From Aporhodopirellula aestuarii (lineage in GTDB: Bacteria > Planctomycetota > Planctomycetia > Pirellulales > Pirellulaceae): DNA of 39,189 bases. The notes beneath the pieces are model-generated. The model ran no database searches, was not told the DNA's origin, and saw only the letters and a list, made by a program, of their open reading frames with translations. The stretch's first letter is position 1. Every line of letters begins with the position of its first letter. Below are positions 16,185-24,079 of this stretch, piece by piece. The position numbers and the translations under genes were made by a program. The stretch lies in contig NZ_JAMQBK010000092.1 of the NCBI RefSeq assembly GCF_023701485.1, positions 1 through 39,189 on the forward strand, in the 5' to 3' direction.

Positions 16185-16589
16185 CTATTCACCGTTCGCT
16201 GTCTTATCGGTAAGTGACCTGACAAACGTGCCGATCGTGGCCACCGTGTAGGCGGGGACCATCATCAGCAGGCCGACAAACGGCGGCATCAACGCGACCG
16301 AAAACGCCATCGCCACGTCGGTCGGCTTGGGAGCCGACGATCCACTGGCGAGAATCTGAAACGACATGATCGCACCGTGCAGTGACGCGTAGAAACCGAC
16401 CAATAAAGGCAGCGGAACGATTAACAGCAACATCGCCGCCGCCATCGAACCCCGACCACGGATCACGACAACCAAAGCCAACACGATCGAAAGCAGTGCT
16501 GCGGCGGGCAACAAGATCAGGTAGGTGGTTCCGAGCGAATTGACCATCCAAGTCAGCAGCGACATTTGCATCGGTTCTTCAGCGTTCAT
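16185..16589 (-). CDS. Small membrane protein, four helices, possibly MotA/TolQ-like
   Basis: The 134-residue product is strongly hydrophobic, with helices at about residues 22-43, 49-70, 91-108 and 110-126. The second half (AFSVALMPPFVGLLMMVPAYT) vaguely recalls the conserved Ala/Gly-rich helix pair of MotA/TolQ/ExbB proton-channel proteins, but the protein is shorter and no TolR/ExbD partner lies nearby. I do not recognise it with confidence. It converges with the exonuclease-fold gene (57 bases between stops) and is divergent from modA. Confidence 0.6.
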   Translation of the reverse strand: MNAEEPMQMSLLTWMVNSLGTTYLILLPAAALLSIVLALVVVIRGRGSMAAAMLLLIVPLPLLVGFYASLHGAIMSFQILASGSSAPKPTDVAMAFSVALMPPFVGLLMMVPAYTVATIGTFVRSLTDKTANGE

Positions 16590-16700
16590 CTTGGTCTACC
16601 TTCTTTCGATTGATGTGGATTGGTTTACATTACGGGCAATTCACTGGACCGGCATATCACCGGCTCACTCACGGCGAACGACGCGGATCGATGAACGTAT

Positions 16701-17558
16701 ATGAACCGCCCACTGCTCCTGTTACTCGCGTTAGTCGCCGCACTGCCGTTTCTATTGCTCCAACTCTCAGGCACGGACGACAACGCTGCGAGGCGCGCAA
16801 AATCCGCAGCTCCGTCGGACGACGACTCTTGGCGGGAACCGATCACGGTATATTGCGCCGCGAGCAATCAAGCGGTCATGGAAACGATCATCGCGGATTA
16901 CCGCCACGAGTTCGGCAGCCAAGTCTTTGTCAATTACGGCCCCTCGCAAGGATTGCTGGCACAGATCGAAGTCAGCCACACCGGCGATCTGTTTCTCCCC
17001 GCCGACGCGAGCTATCTGGAATCGGCTCGCGACAAACAGCTGGTTTCGGACGTTTTCCCGGTCGCTCGCATGAAAGCGGTCATTGCCATTCGTCGCGGGA
17101 ACCCGAAAGCGATCCGAACACTTGCCGATTGCCTGCGTGGTGACGTGAGGTTCGTCCAAGCTAACCCGGACGCCGCCGCAATCGGTCGGTTGACCCGTGC
17201 GACGTTGCAGCGACAAGGATTGTGGAAATCGCTGGATCAGGCGACCACGGCCTATCGCGGAAACGTGACGGAGGTCGCCAACGATCTCGCGGTGGGATCG
17301 GCCGATACGGGCATCGTTTACGATGCCGTCCTGCACGACTATCCTGGCCTCGAGTTCATCGAAATCCCGGAACTGCAGGATGCGACCTCGGATGTCGAGA
17401 TCGGAATCATCACGGAATCGAAACGGAAGGCGTCGGCGATGCGTTTTGTCGAGTTCCTCACCGCAAACGACCGCGGCCGCCAACGTTATCGTGAGCACGG
17501 GTTTGAGGTGCCAATCGATCCCACCGAGGAAACTCGCTCAGGATCAAGCGGAGAATGA
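16701..17558 (+). CDS. modA: Molybdate-type ABC transporter substrate-binding protein
   Basis: This periplasmic protein would capture molybdate or tungstate for the ModBC importer. The 285-residue product has a signal/anchor sequence (RPLLLLLALVAALPFLLLQL), then ITVYCAASNQAVMETII as the first strand of the binding lobe, followed by YGPSQGLLAQIE and DLFLPADASYLE, which correspond to the oxyanion-binding loops in the ModA family. No lipobox cysteine is present. It is followed by permease and ATPase genes in order. Molybdate against tungstate specificity cannot be decided by eye. No ModE gene or Moco riboswitch is seen upstream. Confidence 0.88.
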   Translation: MNRPLLLLLALVAALPFLLLQLSGTDDNAARRAKSAAPSDDDSWREPITVYCAASNQAVMETIIADYRHEFGSQVFVNYGPSQGLLAQIEVSHTGDLFLPADASYLESARDKQLVSDVFPVARMKAVIAIRRGNPKAIRTLADCLRGDVRFVQANPDAAAIGRLTRATLQRQGLWKSLDQATTAYRGNVTEVANDLAVGSADTGIVYDAVLHDYPGLEFIEIPELQDATSDVEIGIITESKRKASAMRFVEFLTANDRGRQRYREHGFEVPIDPTEETRSGSSGE

Positions 17559-17754
17559 CTGGTTCTGGAATTAACCAGAGTTCTCGATGGAGGATTCCGA
17601 GCGGAATCCACTACTTCAATCCATTTCCGCTTTGCCCTCGGCCGGAAGGCTTCGTGGTCGCCGTGAAGTCTCGTTTGATTTTGGTTTCTCGCTCCACGCC
17701 GCAAGTTTTAGATACCCTTTTCTATTTTTCTTTTCACACGTCTCGCCTACACCC

Positions 17755-18621
17755 GTGTCCAATCGACCGCTCGTGCCCCGCCGCCGCAGCGATGCCCCGT
17801 TCTTCTTATTGATGGGAGGGATCTCGTCGTGTTTCGTTCTTTTGATCGTGTTGTTGATCGCCGCCGATCTGGCGTTCACATCACTCGCTGACTTTCGTGA
17901 TGTGCTCGCGAAGCCGGAGATACGGGCGTCGATCCGATTGACGCTGCTTTCATGCACCGTGTCTGCGATCCTGTCGGTGATCGTCGCGATTCCGCTGGGG
18001 TACCTGCTCTCGCGGTTTCAGTTTCCGGGACGTTTCGTGGTCGACACGTTAATCGACATTCCGATCGTGCTACCGCCGTTGGTGCTCGGACTGAGTCTGT
18101 TGATCCTGTTCCATCTACCGATCGGAAACAGCGGGTGGGAATTGGAATCGTGGTTGCGAGACGAAGTCGGTTTCCCGGTCACCTATCGCTGGCCCGCGGT
18201 CGTTTTGGCGCAGTTCGTAGTGGCGTGCGCGTTTGCCGTTCGAACGATGGGTGTCACCTTTGATCAGATCGACGCCCGCGCCGAAGACGTCGCCCGAACC
18301 CTCGGCTGCACCCGACTGCAAGCGTTCACGAAAGTCGCGTTGCCGCAAGCGGGACGCGGCATTGTCGCGTCGCTCACGATTGCATGGGCCCGCGCGCTCG
18401 GCGAGTTTGGACCGATCCTTGTCTTTGCCGGCGCCACTCGGATGCGAACGGAAGTTCTCTCGACGTCGGTGTTCTTGGAACTGAGCGTAGGCGATCTCAA
18501 TGCCGCCGTTGCGGTGTCGTTGTTGATGGTCGCGATCGCCATCGTGGTTCTGCTCGCGTTACGGGTGTTAGGAACACGGCGATTGGGGATGGCAATGATG
18601 TCAGGAGAAAGATCCCGATGA
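17755..18621 (+). CDS. modB: Molybdate ABC transporter permease
   Basis: This is the inner-membrane channel subunit. From the GTG at 17755 it has 288 residues with five to six membrane helices and the EAA loop that docks the ATPase (AEDVARTLGCTRLQAFTKVA...GRGIVASLTIAWARALGEFG). The frame is open back to an ATG at 17587, but those 56 extra residues have no family counterpart and no ribosome binding site, so I prefer the GTG; an ATG at 17812 is another option. The stop overlaps the modC start (ATGA at 18618). About 200 bases separate it from modA, unusually long for a mod operon. Confidence 0.85.
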   Translation: MSNRPLVPRRRSDAPFFLLMGGISSCFVLLIVLLIAADLAFTSLADFRDVLAKPEIRASIRLTLLSCTVSAILSVIVAIPLGYLLSRFQFPGRFVVDTLIDIPIVLPPLVLGLSLLILFHLPIGNSGWELESWLRDEVGFPVTYRWPAVVLAQFVVACAFAVRTMGVTFDQIDARAEDVARTLGCTRLQAFTKVALPQAGRGIVASLTIAWARALGEFGPILVFAGATRMRTEVLSTSVFLELSVGDLNAAVAVSLLMVAIAIVVLLALRVLGTRRLGMAMMSGERSR

Positions 18622-19256
18622 TTCGTCTCCACCAGATCGCGATCCAGATCGCTGACTTTTCAATGTCCGACATCTCGATCGAAATCGAACGCGGACAATA
18701 CGCCGTGCTGATGGGCAAAACGGGATGCGGCAAAACGTCGATCCTGGAAACGATTTGCGGTTTGCGAAAACCAACATCGGGAACCGTCTGGGTTCAAGAC
18801 ACCGACGTCACGCGGTTTTCCCCCGGCGACCGGCAGATCGGCTATGTGCCCCAAGACCTCGCATTGTTTCCGACCTACAGCGTGGGCGAGCATCTGGAGT
18901 TTGCACTCAAATTGCGCAAAACGCCACGCGAGCGAGTGAACCAGCGTCGTGACGAAACCGCTGAGATGCTCGGAATCACGCATCTGCTCGGTCGCCGCGT
19001 CGAGGGGCTCAGTGGCGGGGAAGCTCAGCGGGTGGCGTTGGGACGAGCCCTTGCCGGAGAACCATCGGTGCTCCTGTTAGACGAACCACTCAGCGCCCTC
19101 GACGAACAAACCCGTGATGAGATGCTCGCGCTACTGCAGACGCTCAAAGACGCCACCCACGTGACCACGCTTCATGTCACCCACAATCGGATCGAGGCGG
19201 ATGTGCTGGCCGATCGTCGGTTCCGAATTGTGGATGGCGTGATCGAAGCGGAATGA
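18618..19256 (+). CDS. modC: Molybdate ABC transporter ATPase, short form
   Basis: This is the ATPase that powers import. The 212-residue protein has Walker A GKTGCGKT (33-40), a Q-loop in GYVPQDLALFP, the signature LSGGEAQRVALGRAL (from 131), Walker B VLLLDEP (151-157), a D-loop SALD and the switch histidine in HVTHN (H189). An AGGAG at 18603-18607 precedes the ATG, which overlaps the modB stop. Typical ModC proteins are ~350 residues with a C-terminal molybdate-binding TOBE/MOP domain; this one ends right after the ATPase domain, so trans-inhibition by bound molybdate would be missing. The frame is open upstream to 18384, but only inside modB. Confidence 0.88.
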   Translation: MIRLHQIAIQIADFSMSDISIEIERGQYAVLMGKTGCGKTSILETICGLRKPTSGTVWVQDTDVTRFSPGDRQIGYVPQDLALFPTYSVGEHLEFALKLRKTPRERVNQRRDETAEMLGITHLLGRRVEGLSGGEAQRVALGRALAGEPSVLLLDEPLSALDEQTRDEMLALLQTLKDATHVTTLHVTHNRIEADVLADRRFRIVDGVIEAE

Positions 19257-19383
19257 AATTTCTATCCGCTGATGGAATTCACCAGACCTGTCACGCCCTG
19301 CGACGGCGGAACTTTGCGCCTCGTATCGGGTTAGACTTCAGGGGGAGACGTCGTTTCGGTTCCACGATTTTGCAAGGCTCGTC

Positions 19384-20376
19384 ATGTTCACTCGTCACAT
19401 TTTGATTCTCGGTTGTTTCTTCAGTTGTAGCCTGGGAACGGTCCGCTCGGCTGTCGCGGATGAATATGATCCGCTGACGACGGCATCGGATTTCACCGCC
19501 GAAACGCTCAAGCTCGATGTGATCGACAGCAATCGCGATCGGACGATTCCGATCCTCGTGTACTTGCCCGAATCACGGTCTTCCGAACCGGTCGTGCTGT
19601 TCAGCCACGGCCTCGGGGGCAGCCGCGAGGCGTCGCCGTATTTAGGAAAACACTGGGCCGCACGCGGTTACGTGGCCGTGTTTTTGCAACATCCCGGCAG
19701 CGATTCATCGGTCTGGGAAGACAAACCGATCGGCAGCCGGATGCAAGCGATGGAAGCTGCCGCATCGGGAAAAAACATGATCGACCGCGTGCGTGACGTG
19801 CCCGCCGTGCTCGACCAACTCCAACGTTGGAACGACGAGGCAAGTCATCCGCTCCACGGACGACTCGAGCTCGACGTAGTCGGCATGTCGGGACATTCGT
19901 TTGGCGCCCTGACGACCCAATCCGTCTCCGGCCAATCCGCTGGCCGCTTCGGACAACGGGCGACTGATTCGCGGATCAAAGCCGCCATTCTGATGAGCCC
20001 CAGCAAGCCGCGATTGGGCAACGCCAAGACGGCCTTCGCCGATGTCAGTATTCCCTGGCTGTTAATGACCGGCACGCACGACGTTGGCGCCATCGGCGGC
20101 CAGACCGCGGAGTCTCGCCGTGGGGTCTACCCAGCGCTGCCAGCAGGAGACAAGTACGAATTGGTCCTCCACAACGCCGAACATTCCGCATTCAGCGACC
20201 GCGGCCTCCCTAACGATCGTTTGTCGCGAAACCCGAATCACCACGTCGTGATTTTGGCATTGAGCACGGCGTTCTGGGACGCCTATCTGCGGAACGACAA
20301 CGCGGCGAAAACCTGGCTTCAAGGTGCCCCCGCGAAAGCCATCTTGGAACCGCTCGACGAGTGGCAAGCGAAATAG
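19384..20376 (+). CDS. Secreted alpha/beta hydrolase (dienelactone/PAF-acetylhydrolase-like)
   Basis: This 330-residue protein has a signal peptide (to about SAVADE) and an alpha/beta hydrolase core. The oxyanion region is SHGLGGSREA, the nucleophile elbow GMSGHSFGA (S172), the acid probably the Asp in MTGTHDVGA, and the base the His in NAEHSAFSD. Such predicted dienelactone-hydrolase/chlorophyllase-like proteins are esterases of broad or unknown substrate. It follows modC by 127 bases on the same strand but is probably unrelated to metal uptake. All triad residues look present, so it should be active. Confidence 0.82.
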   Translation: MFTRHILILGCFFSCSLGTVRSAVADEYDPLTTASDFTAETLKLDVIDSNRDRTIPILVYLPESRSSEPVVLFSHGLGGSREASPYLGKHWAARGYVAVFLQHPGSDSSVWEDKPIGSRMQAMEAAASGKNMIDRVRDVPAVLDQLQRWNDEASHPLHGRLELDVVGMSGHSFGALTTQSVSGQSAGRFGQRATDSRIKAAILMSPSKPRLGNAKTAFADVSIPWLLMTGTHDVGAIGGQTAESRRGVYPALPAGDKYELVLHNAEHSAFSDRGLPNDRLSRNPNHHVVILALSTAFWDAYLRNDNAAKTWLQGAPAKAILEPLDEWQAK

Positions 20377-20838
20377 CCGCAGCGAGTTACGACGTCCGGG
20401 CGACCGCCGAAAACCCGAGCTCTCGATAGCGTGAACCGGTCCCCGCCGGTCAATGGAGAAAACGCCGCCATACCAGGGAGTCGCTCAGGATCGAAACCCC
20501 CACAAAGAGGACATTCGCACCGCAGATAGTTTTTTAAGGCATTTCACTTCCCTTTGCGACCTTCCAGGCCTATACTTAGGTGTTCGGCCGGTCGAGCCAC
20601 AGCGGTTCGGTTTATTCGGTTCGTCTCGCTGAATCGTGACTCGATTTCGCTCGTTTTTTTCGCGAAATCTCTCACGCAATCATTCATTCATTCTCGCGCC
20701 ATTGAACTCGGTCGCCTTCGAACCTGCGGCCACCACCGTCGTAGGAGCGGACCACCGCATCGATCGAGTTGCTGAGTGGTTGTCGCAAATCGTCACGGAG
20801 GATTTGTGAGCCTGGCTCTCTGCTTAAGGAGTCGAGTG
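20377..20838. other. Leader region of the fad operon
   Basis: About 460 bases without a supported gene. A TATACT hexamer at 20571-20576 could be a -10 box, but no good -35 stands at the right distance. Three direct CATT units (20684 region, cattcattcattc) and an imperfect gcgaaat/ctcgcgcc stretch are present. No FadR- or PsrA-like operator is obvious. Confidence 0.4.
20826..20831 (+). promoter_or_regulatory. Ribosome binding site deciding the acyl-CoA ligase start
   Basis: AAGGAG lies 7 bases before the ATG at 20839. A GTG at 20776 would open the same frame but has no such site, so 20839 is preferred. Confidence 0.8.
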
Positions 20839-22656
20839 ATGGGTGATTCTCTACCTCTATCGAACACAGCAACAACGGCCACCGGGCTGCCGCTGAACGA
20901 TACGCTAGCGATACGAAATGCGAGCGTGGTCGATGTCGGTTTGCGATCACACGGCGTCGGACCCAACGGCGTCAATGCGAACGGGCAGACCGCTACGCCG
21001 ATAGCAGAATCGATCGAGCATTACCGCGGGTTACCCGCCTATGGATTGGTGCGGCATGCCGCCAACGTGATCCCACATCGCGTTGCGATCGTGTACGGCG
21101 AAAAAAGCTGGACCTACGAAGAACTGAACTTCGACATCGTGCGGTGCGCCGCGATGTTTCAAGCCTACGGCGTCGAACGCGGTGATCGCGTGGGCATACT
21201 CCTGCCCAACGTTCCCGAATTTATCATTGCCGTCAACGCGGTGTGGCGTGCCGGCGGAATCGCAGTCGCACTGAGTCCTTTGTCGGCCGCCAATGAGATC
21301 GACAAACTCGTCGATCAAACCGAATGCAAGGTAATGGTGACGTTGGACATGTTGGCGCATTTATTGGCGCCGAGTCACAAGAAACTGCAACACACGTTTT
21401 ACGTTTCGATCCGTGAGCATTTGCCGGCGTTCAAACAACTCGGCTATCTATGGATGCGGCAACAGCGCGTCGGCACGTGGTCGTTGCCGTCGGACAACTC
21501 GCACCATTGGCTCGCGGAAGAGATTGCCACGACGCGGCGGGAGTGGAAACACGTCCCCATCAACGCCGAGACGGACGCGGCCTATATCTTGCCGACCGGG
21601 GGCACGACCGGCGAACCCAAAATCGTCACGTTAAGCCATCAGAATATGGTCGCCAACGCTTGGCAACAATTGATGTGGACAAGACGTCGATTCGCCCAAG
21701 ACACGATGCTCGCGGTACTACCGTTCTTCCACAGTTACGGTGTCTCGGCAATCGTGATGGGTGGCGCCGCGATGGGAGCCACATTGGTGGTGCATCACCG
21801 GTTCAACGTTCGACAGGTGATCGCATTGATGCTCGAACACCGCCCCACGGTGTTGCACGCCGTGCCCGCGATGCTGGCGGCAATGAACGAACGACTGGAC
21901 GATCATCCGGCTGACCTTTCGTCGCTCAAATGGGTGATCTCGGGCGGTGCTCCGCTCGACGCAGAGATCGCGGAAAAGTTTGCCGAACACAGCAAAGCGT
22001 TGGTCGTCGAGGGCTTCGGATTGTCCGAAGCCTCCCCGGTCACACACGTCGGTAATCTCTACGACGAACCCTGCTACGGAACGATCGGATTGCCGTTACC
22101 CGAAACGCAATGCCGTATCGTCGACGAGAAAGGTGGCCTCGACGATTTGGGTTGTGGCGTGGTCGGCGAAATGATCATTCGTGGTCCCCAGGTAATGCTC
22201 GGCTATTGGAAAGATCCGGAGGGTAGCCAAGAGGCGATGCGTGACGGATGGTTGAAAACGGGCGATTTGGCAACCCGTGACGAACGGGGCCGCTACACCA
22301 TCGTCGGTCGCAAGAAAGATCTGATCATCACGTCCGGTTTCAACGTGTATCCGGCCGAAGTCGAAGCAGTCTTGCAAACCGCTGAGGGCGTGGCAGAAGT
22401 CGCAGTGGTGGGCCAACCCGATGCCCTGCGCGGTGAAGTTGTGAAGGCGTTCATCGTGATGCAACCGGACGCGGAGTGGGACGAAGACGCACTCCGGGCT
22501 CATTGTCGCGAGCATCTGTCGAAACACAAACAGCCGCAAATTTTTGAACGGTGCAGCGAGGAGCTTCCTAAAAACTTCCTGGGCAAAATCATCCGCCGCA
22601 AGCTACGAGAGCCTGACGCGGAGGAAGGCCAAGACTCATCAGGAGAAACCGCATGA
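20839..22656 (+). CDS. fadD: AMP-forming acyl-CoA synthetase (fatty-acid CoA ligase)
   Basis: This enzyme activates fatty acids to acyl-CoA with ATP, the entry step of beta-oxidation. The 605-residue protein shows the AMP-binding motif LPTGGTTGEPKIVTLSH, the adenine-binding GFGLSEASPVTH, and the hinge and C-terminal lid GDLATRDERGRYTIVGRKKD with the catalytic lysine region near ELPKNFLGKIIRR. The first ~60 residues are an extra low-complexity N-terminus before the ANVIPHRVAIVYGEKSWTYEE start of the domain. The stop overlaps the thiolase start by ATGA, so the pair is co-translated. Chain length is likely medium to long, inferred from the operon. Confidence 0.92.
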   Translation: MGDSLPLSNTATTATGLPLNDTLAIRNASVVDVGLRSHGVGPNGVNANGQTATPIAESIEHYRGLPAYGLVRHAANVIPHRVAIVYGEKSWTYEELNFDIVRCAAMFQAYGVERGDRVGILLPNVPEFIIAVNAVWRAGGIAVALSPLSAANEIDKLVDQTECKVMVTLDMLAHLLAPSHKKLQHTFYVSIREHLPAFKQLGYLWMRQQRVGTWSLPSDNSHHWLAEEIATTRREWKHVPINAETDAAYILPTGGTTGEPKIVTLSHQNMVANAWQQLMWTRRRFAQDTMLAVLPFFHSYGVSAIVMGGAAMGATLVVHHRFNVRQVIALMLEHRPTVLHAVPAMLAAMNERLDDHPADLSSLKWVISGGAPLDAEIAEKFAEHSKALVVEGFGLSEASPVTHVGNLYDEPCYGTIGLPLPETQCRIVDEKGGLDDLGCGVVGEMIIRGPQVMLGYWKDPEGSQEAMRDGWLKTGDLATRDERGRYTIVGRKKDLIITSGFNVYPAEVEAVLQTAEGVAEVAVVGQPDALRGEVVKAFIVMQPDAEWDEDALRAHCREHLSKHKQPQIFERCSEELPKNFLGKIIRRKLREPDAEEGQDSSGETA

Positions 22657-23957
22657 CTCTGAAAAGTGACAACCGTCCTTTTACTCCTGTCGCCATCGTT
22701 GATGGTATGCGGACACCTTTCGCCAAAGCGTTTGGCAGTTTTGCGGATGTGTCCGCTGTCGAACTCGGCAAGATCGCGGTGCAGCAATCGTTGCGGCGTT
22801 GTGGTCTGTCGCCCGAGGCCGTCGATCAGGTCATTTTTGGAAACGTGGCGGGGCCAGCCGACGCAGCCAACATCGCCCGCGTGATCGCGCTCAAAGCGGG
22901 GGTTCCGCAGTCGCAGATCGCTCATACCGTCAATCGCAACTGCGCCTCCGGGATGGAATCACTGCTCGCCGCATGCAACGCGATCACACACGGGGAAGCG
23001 ACCGCGGTGGTCGCCGGGGGAACGGAATCGATGTCTCAGATCCCGCTGTTGGTCCGCCCCGACGCGGCGAAACTGTGGGGTAGACTCGCACGTGCGAAAA
23101 CGATGATGGCACGGCTCGCCGTGCTCAAAGATTTTCGCCCGCGCCATTTCAAACCCGTCGTCGGAATCGAATTGGGGTTAACTGACCCGGTCTCGGGGAT
23201 GAGCATGGGCGAAACCGCCGAGTTACTCGCTCGAGAATTCGGAATCTCCCGTAAAACGCAAGATGAGTTCGCTGTAGCGAGTCACGCTAAAGCGAGCCAA
23301 ACCCAAGAACGCTGTTTCTTCTCTGGAGAAATCGCACCGGTGACTCTCAAAGACGGAACAGTCTGCGACAAGGACGATGGCATCCGTCATGGGCAATCGG
23401 TCGAGCAACTCGCACGTCTGCGTCCGATCTTCGCCAAAGACGGCACGGTTACCGCTGGAAACAGTTGCCAGATCACCGATGGCGCCGCCGCGATGGTGTT
23501 GTCATCGGCCAAGGGTCTCGCTCGGTTTTCGCGTGCACCGCTCGGGCACATCACGGGCTTCGCGATCGCCGGGTGTGATCCCCGCCGGATGGGCCTGGGA
23601 CCCGTTTACGCAATCGCCAAATTGATGAAACAAACTGGACTGAAGCTCGACGATTTCGACCTGATTGAAATTAACGAAGCGTTCGCCGCCCAGGTGATCG
23701 CATGCGAACGGGCGATGGCATCCAAAGCGTTTGCCGAAAAAGAACTCTCACAATCCGAACCGATCGGCGTGTTGCCGATGGATCGAGTCAACGTCCACGG
23801 CGGCGCGATCGCGCTCGGTCATCCGGTCGGCACGACGGGCACGCGTCTGGTGTTGACGCTGCTGCGTGCCCTGCGTGATGCGGGCAAACATCGCGGCTTG
23901 GCAACGCTCTGCGTCGGAGGCGGACAGGGCGTGGCGATTGTGGTGGAAACGCGATGA
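22653..23957 (+). CDS. fadI: Acetyl-CoA acyltransferase (thiolase)
   Basis: Thiolase cleaves 3-ketoacyl-CoA with CoA, the last step of beta-oxidation. The 434-residue protein has the acyl-carrying cysteine C97 in NRNCASGMESL, the active-site motif NEAFAAQ, H390 in GGAIALGHPVGTTGTR, and the second cysteine C420 in LCVGGGQG. It has an AGGAG just upstream and overlaps the ligase gene by ATGA. At 434 residues it is nearer to the FadI (trifunctional, ~436) than the FadA (~390) length, so I use fadI with some doubt. Its stop overlaps a 41-codon frame that leads to the next gene. Confidence 0.92.
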   Translation: MTLKSDNRPFTPVAIVDGMRTPFAKAFGSFADVSAVELGKIAVQQSLRRCGLSPEAVDQVIFGNVAGPADAANIARVIALKAGVPQSQIAHTVNRNCASGMESLLAACNAITHGEATAVVAGGTESMSQIPLLVRPDAAKLWGRLARAKTMMARLAVLKDFRPRHFKPVVGIELGLTDPVSGMSMGETAELLAREFGISRKTQDEFAVASHAKASQTQERCFFSGEIAPVTLKDGTVCDKDDGIRHGQSVEQLARLRPIFAKDGTVTAGNSCQITDGAAAMVLSSAKGLARFSRAPLGHITGFAIAGCDPRRMGLGPVYAIAKLMKQTGLKLDDFDLIEINEAFAAQVIACERAMASKAFAEKELSQSEPIGVLPMDRVNVHGGAIALGHPVGTTGTRLVLTLLRALRDAGKHRGLATLCVGGGQGVAIVVETR

Positions 23958-24079
23958 CCATCCCCAACACTGGCAACGGCGAGGGGATGACCCAACAGCC
24001 GATTTCGAACCGAACCTCAACCCGGCTTCAGAAATCGGCTTCGACAGAAGAACACACATGTCTCAGGAGAAAACGATGA
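23954..24079 (+). CDS. 41-codon bridging frame between thiolase and hydratase/dehydrogenase genes
   Basis: A small open frame starts with ATG inside the thiolase stop (ATGA, 23954-23957) and ends with TGA inside the hydratase/dehydrogenase start (ATGA, 24076-24079). It codes for 41 residues beginning MTIPNTGNGEGMTQQP and rich in Ser, Thr and Arg. The product resembles no family known to me. Having stop/start overlaps at both ends suggests that ribosomes may pass through it, coupling translation of the two enzymes, or that it is a real small protein. It could also be coincidental: each junction needs only one well placed ATGA. Confidence 0.4.
   Translation: MTIPNTGNGEGMTQQPISNRTSTRLQKSASTEEHTCLRRKR
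24065..24069 (+). promoter_or_regulatory. Ribosome binding site setting the fadJ start
   Basis: AGGAG lies 6 bases before the ATG at 24076. An in-frame ATG at 24058 and an open frame back to 23866 lack such a site, so 24076 is the likely start. Confidence 0.75.

Noticed and set aside
16610..17143. 177-codon frame overlapping the modA start
   Set aside because: It overlaps modA in another frame, is Arg/Ser/Pro-rich and has no domain, whereas modA fits its family.
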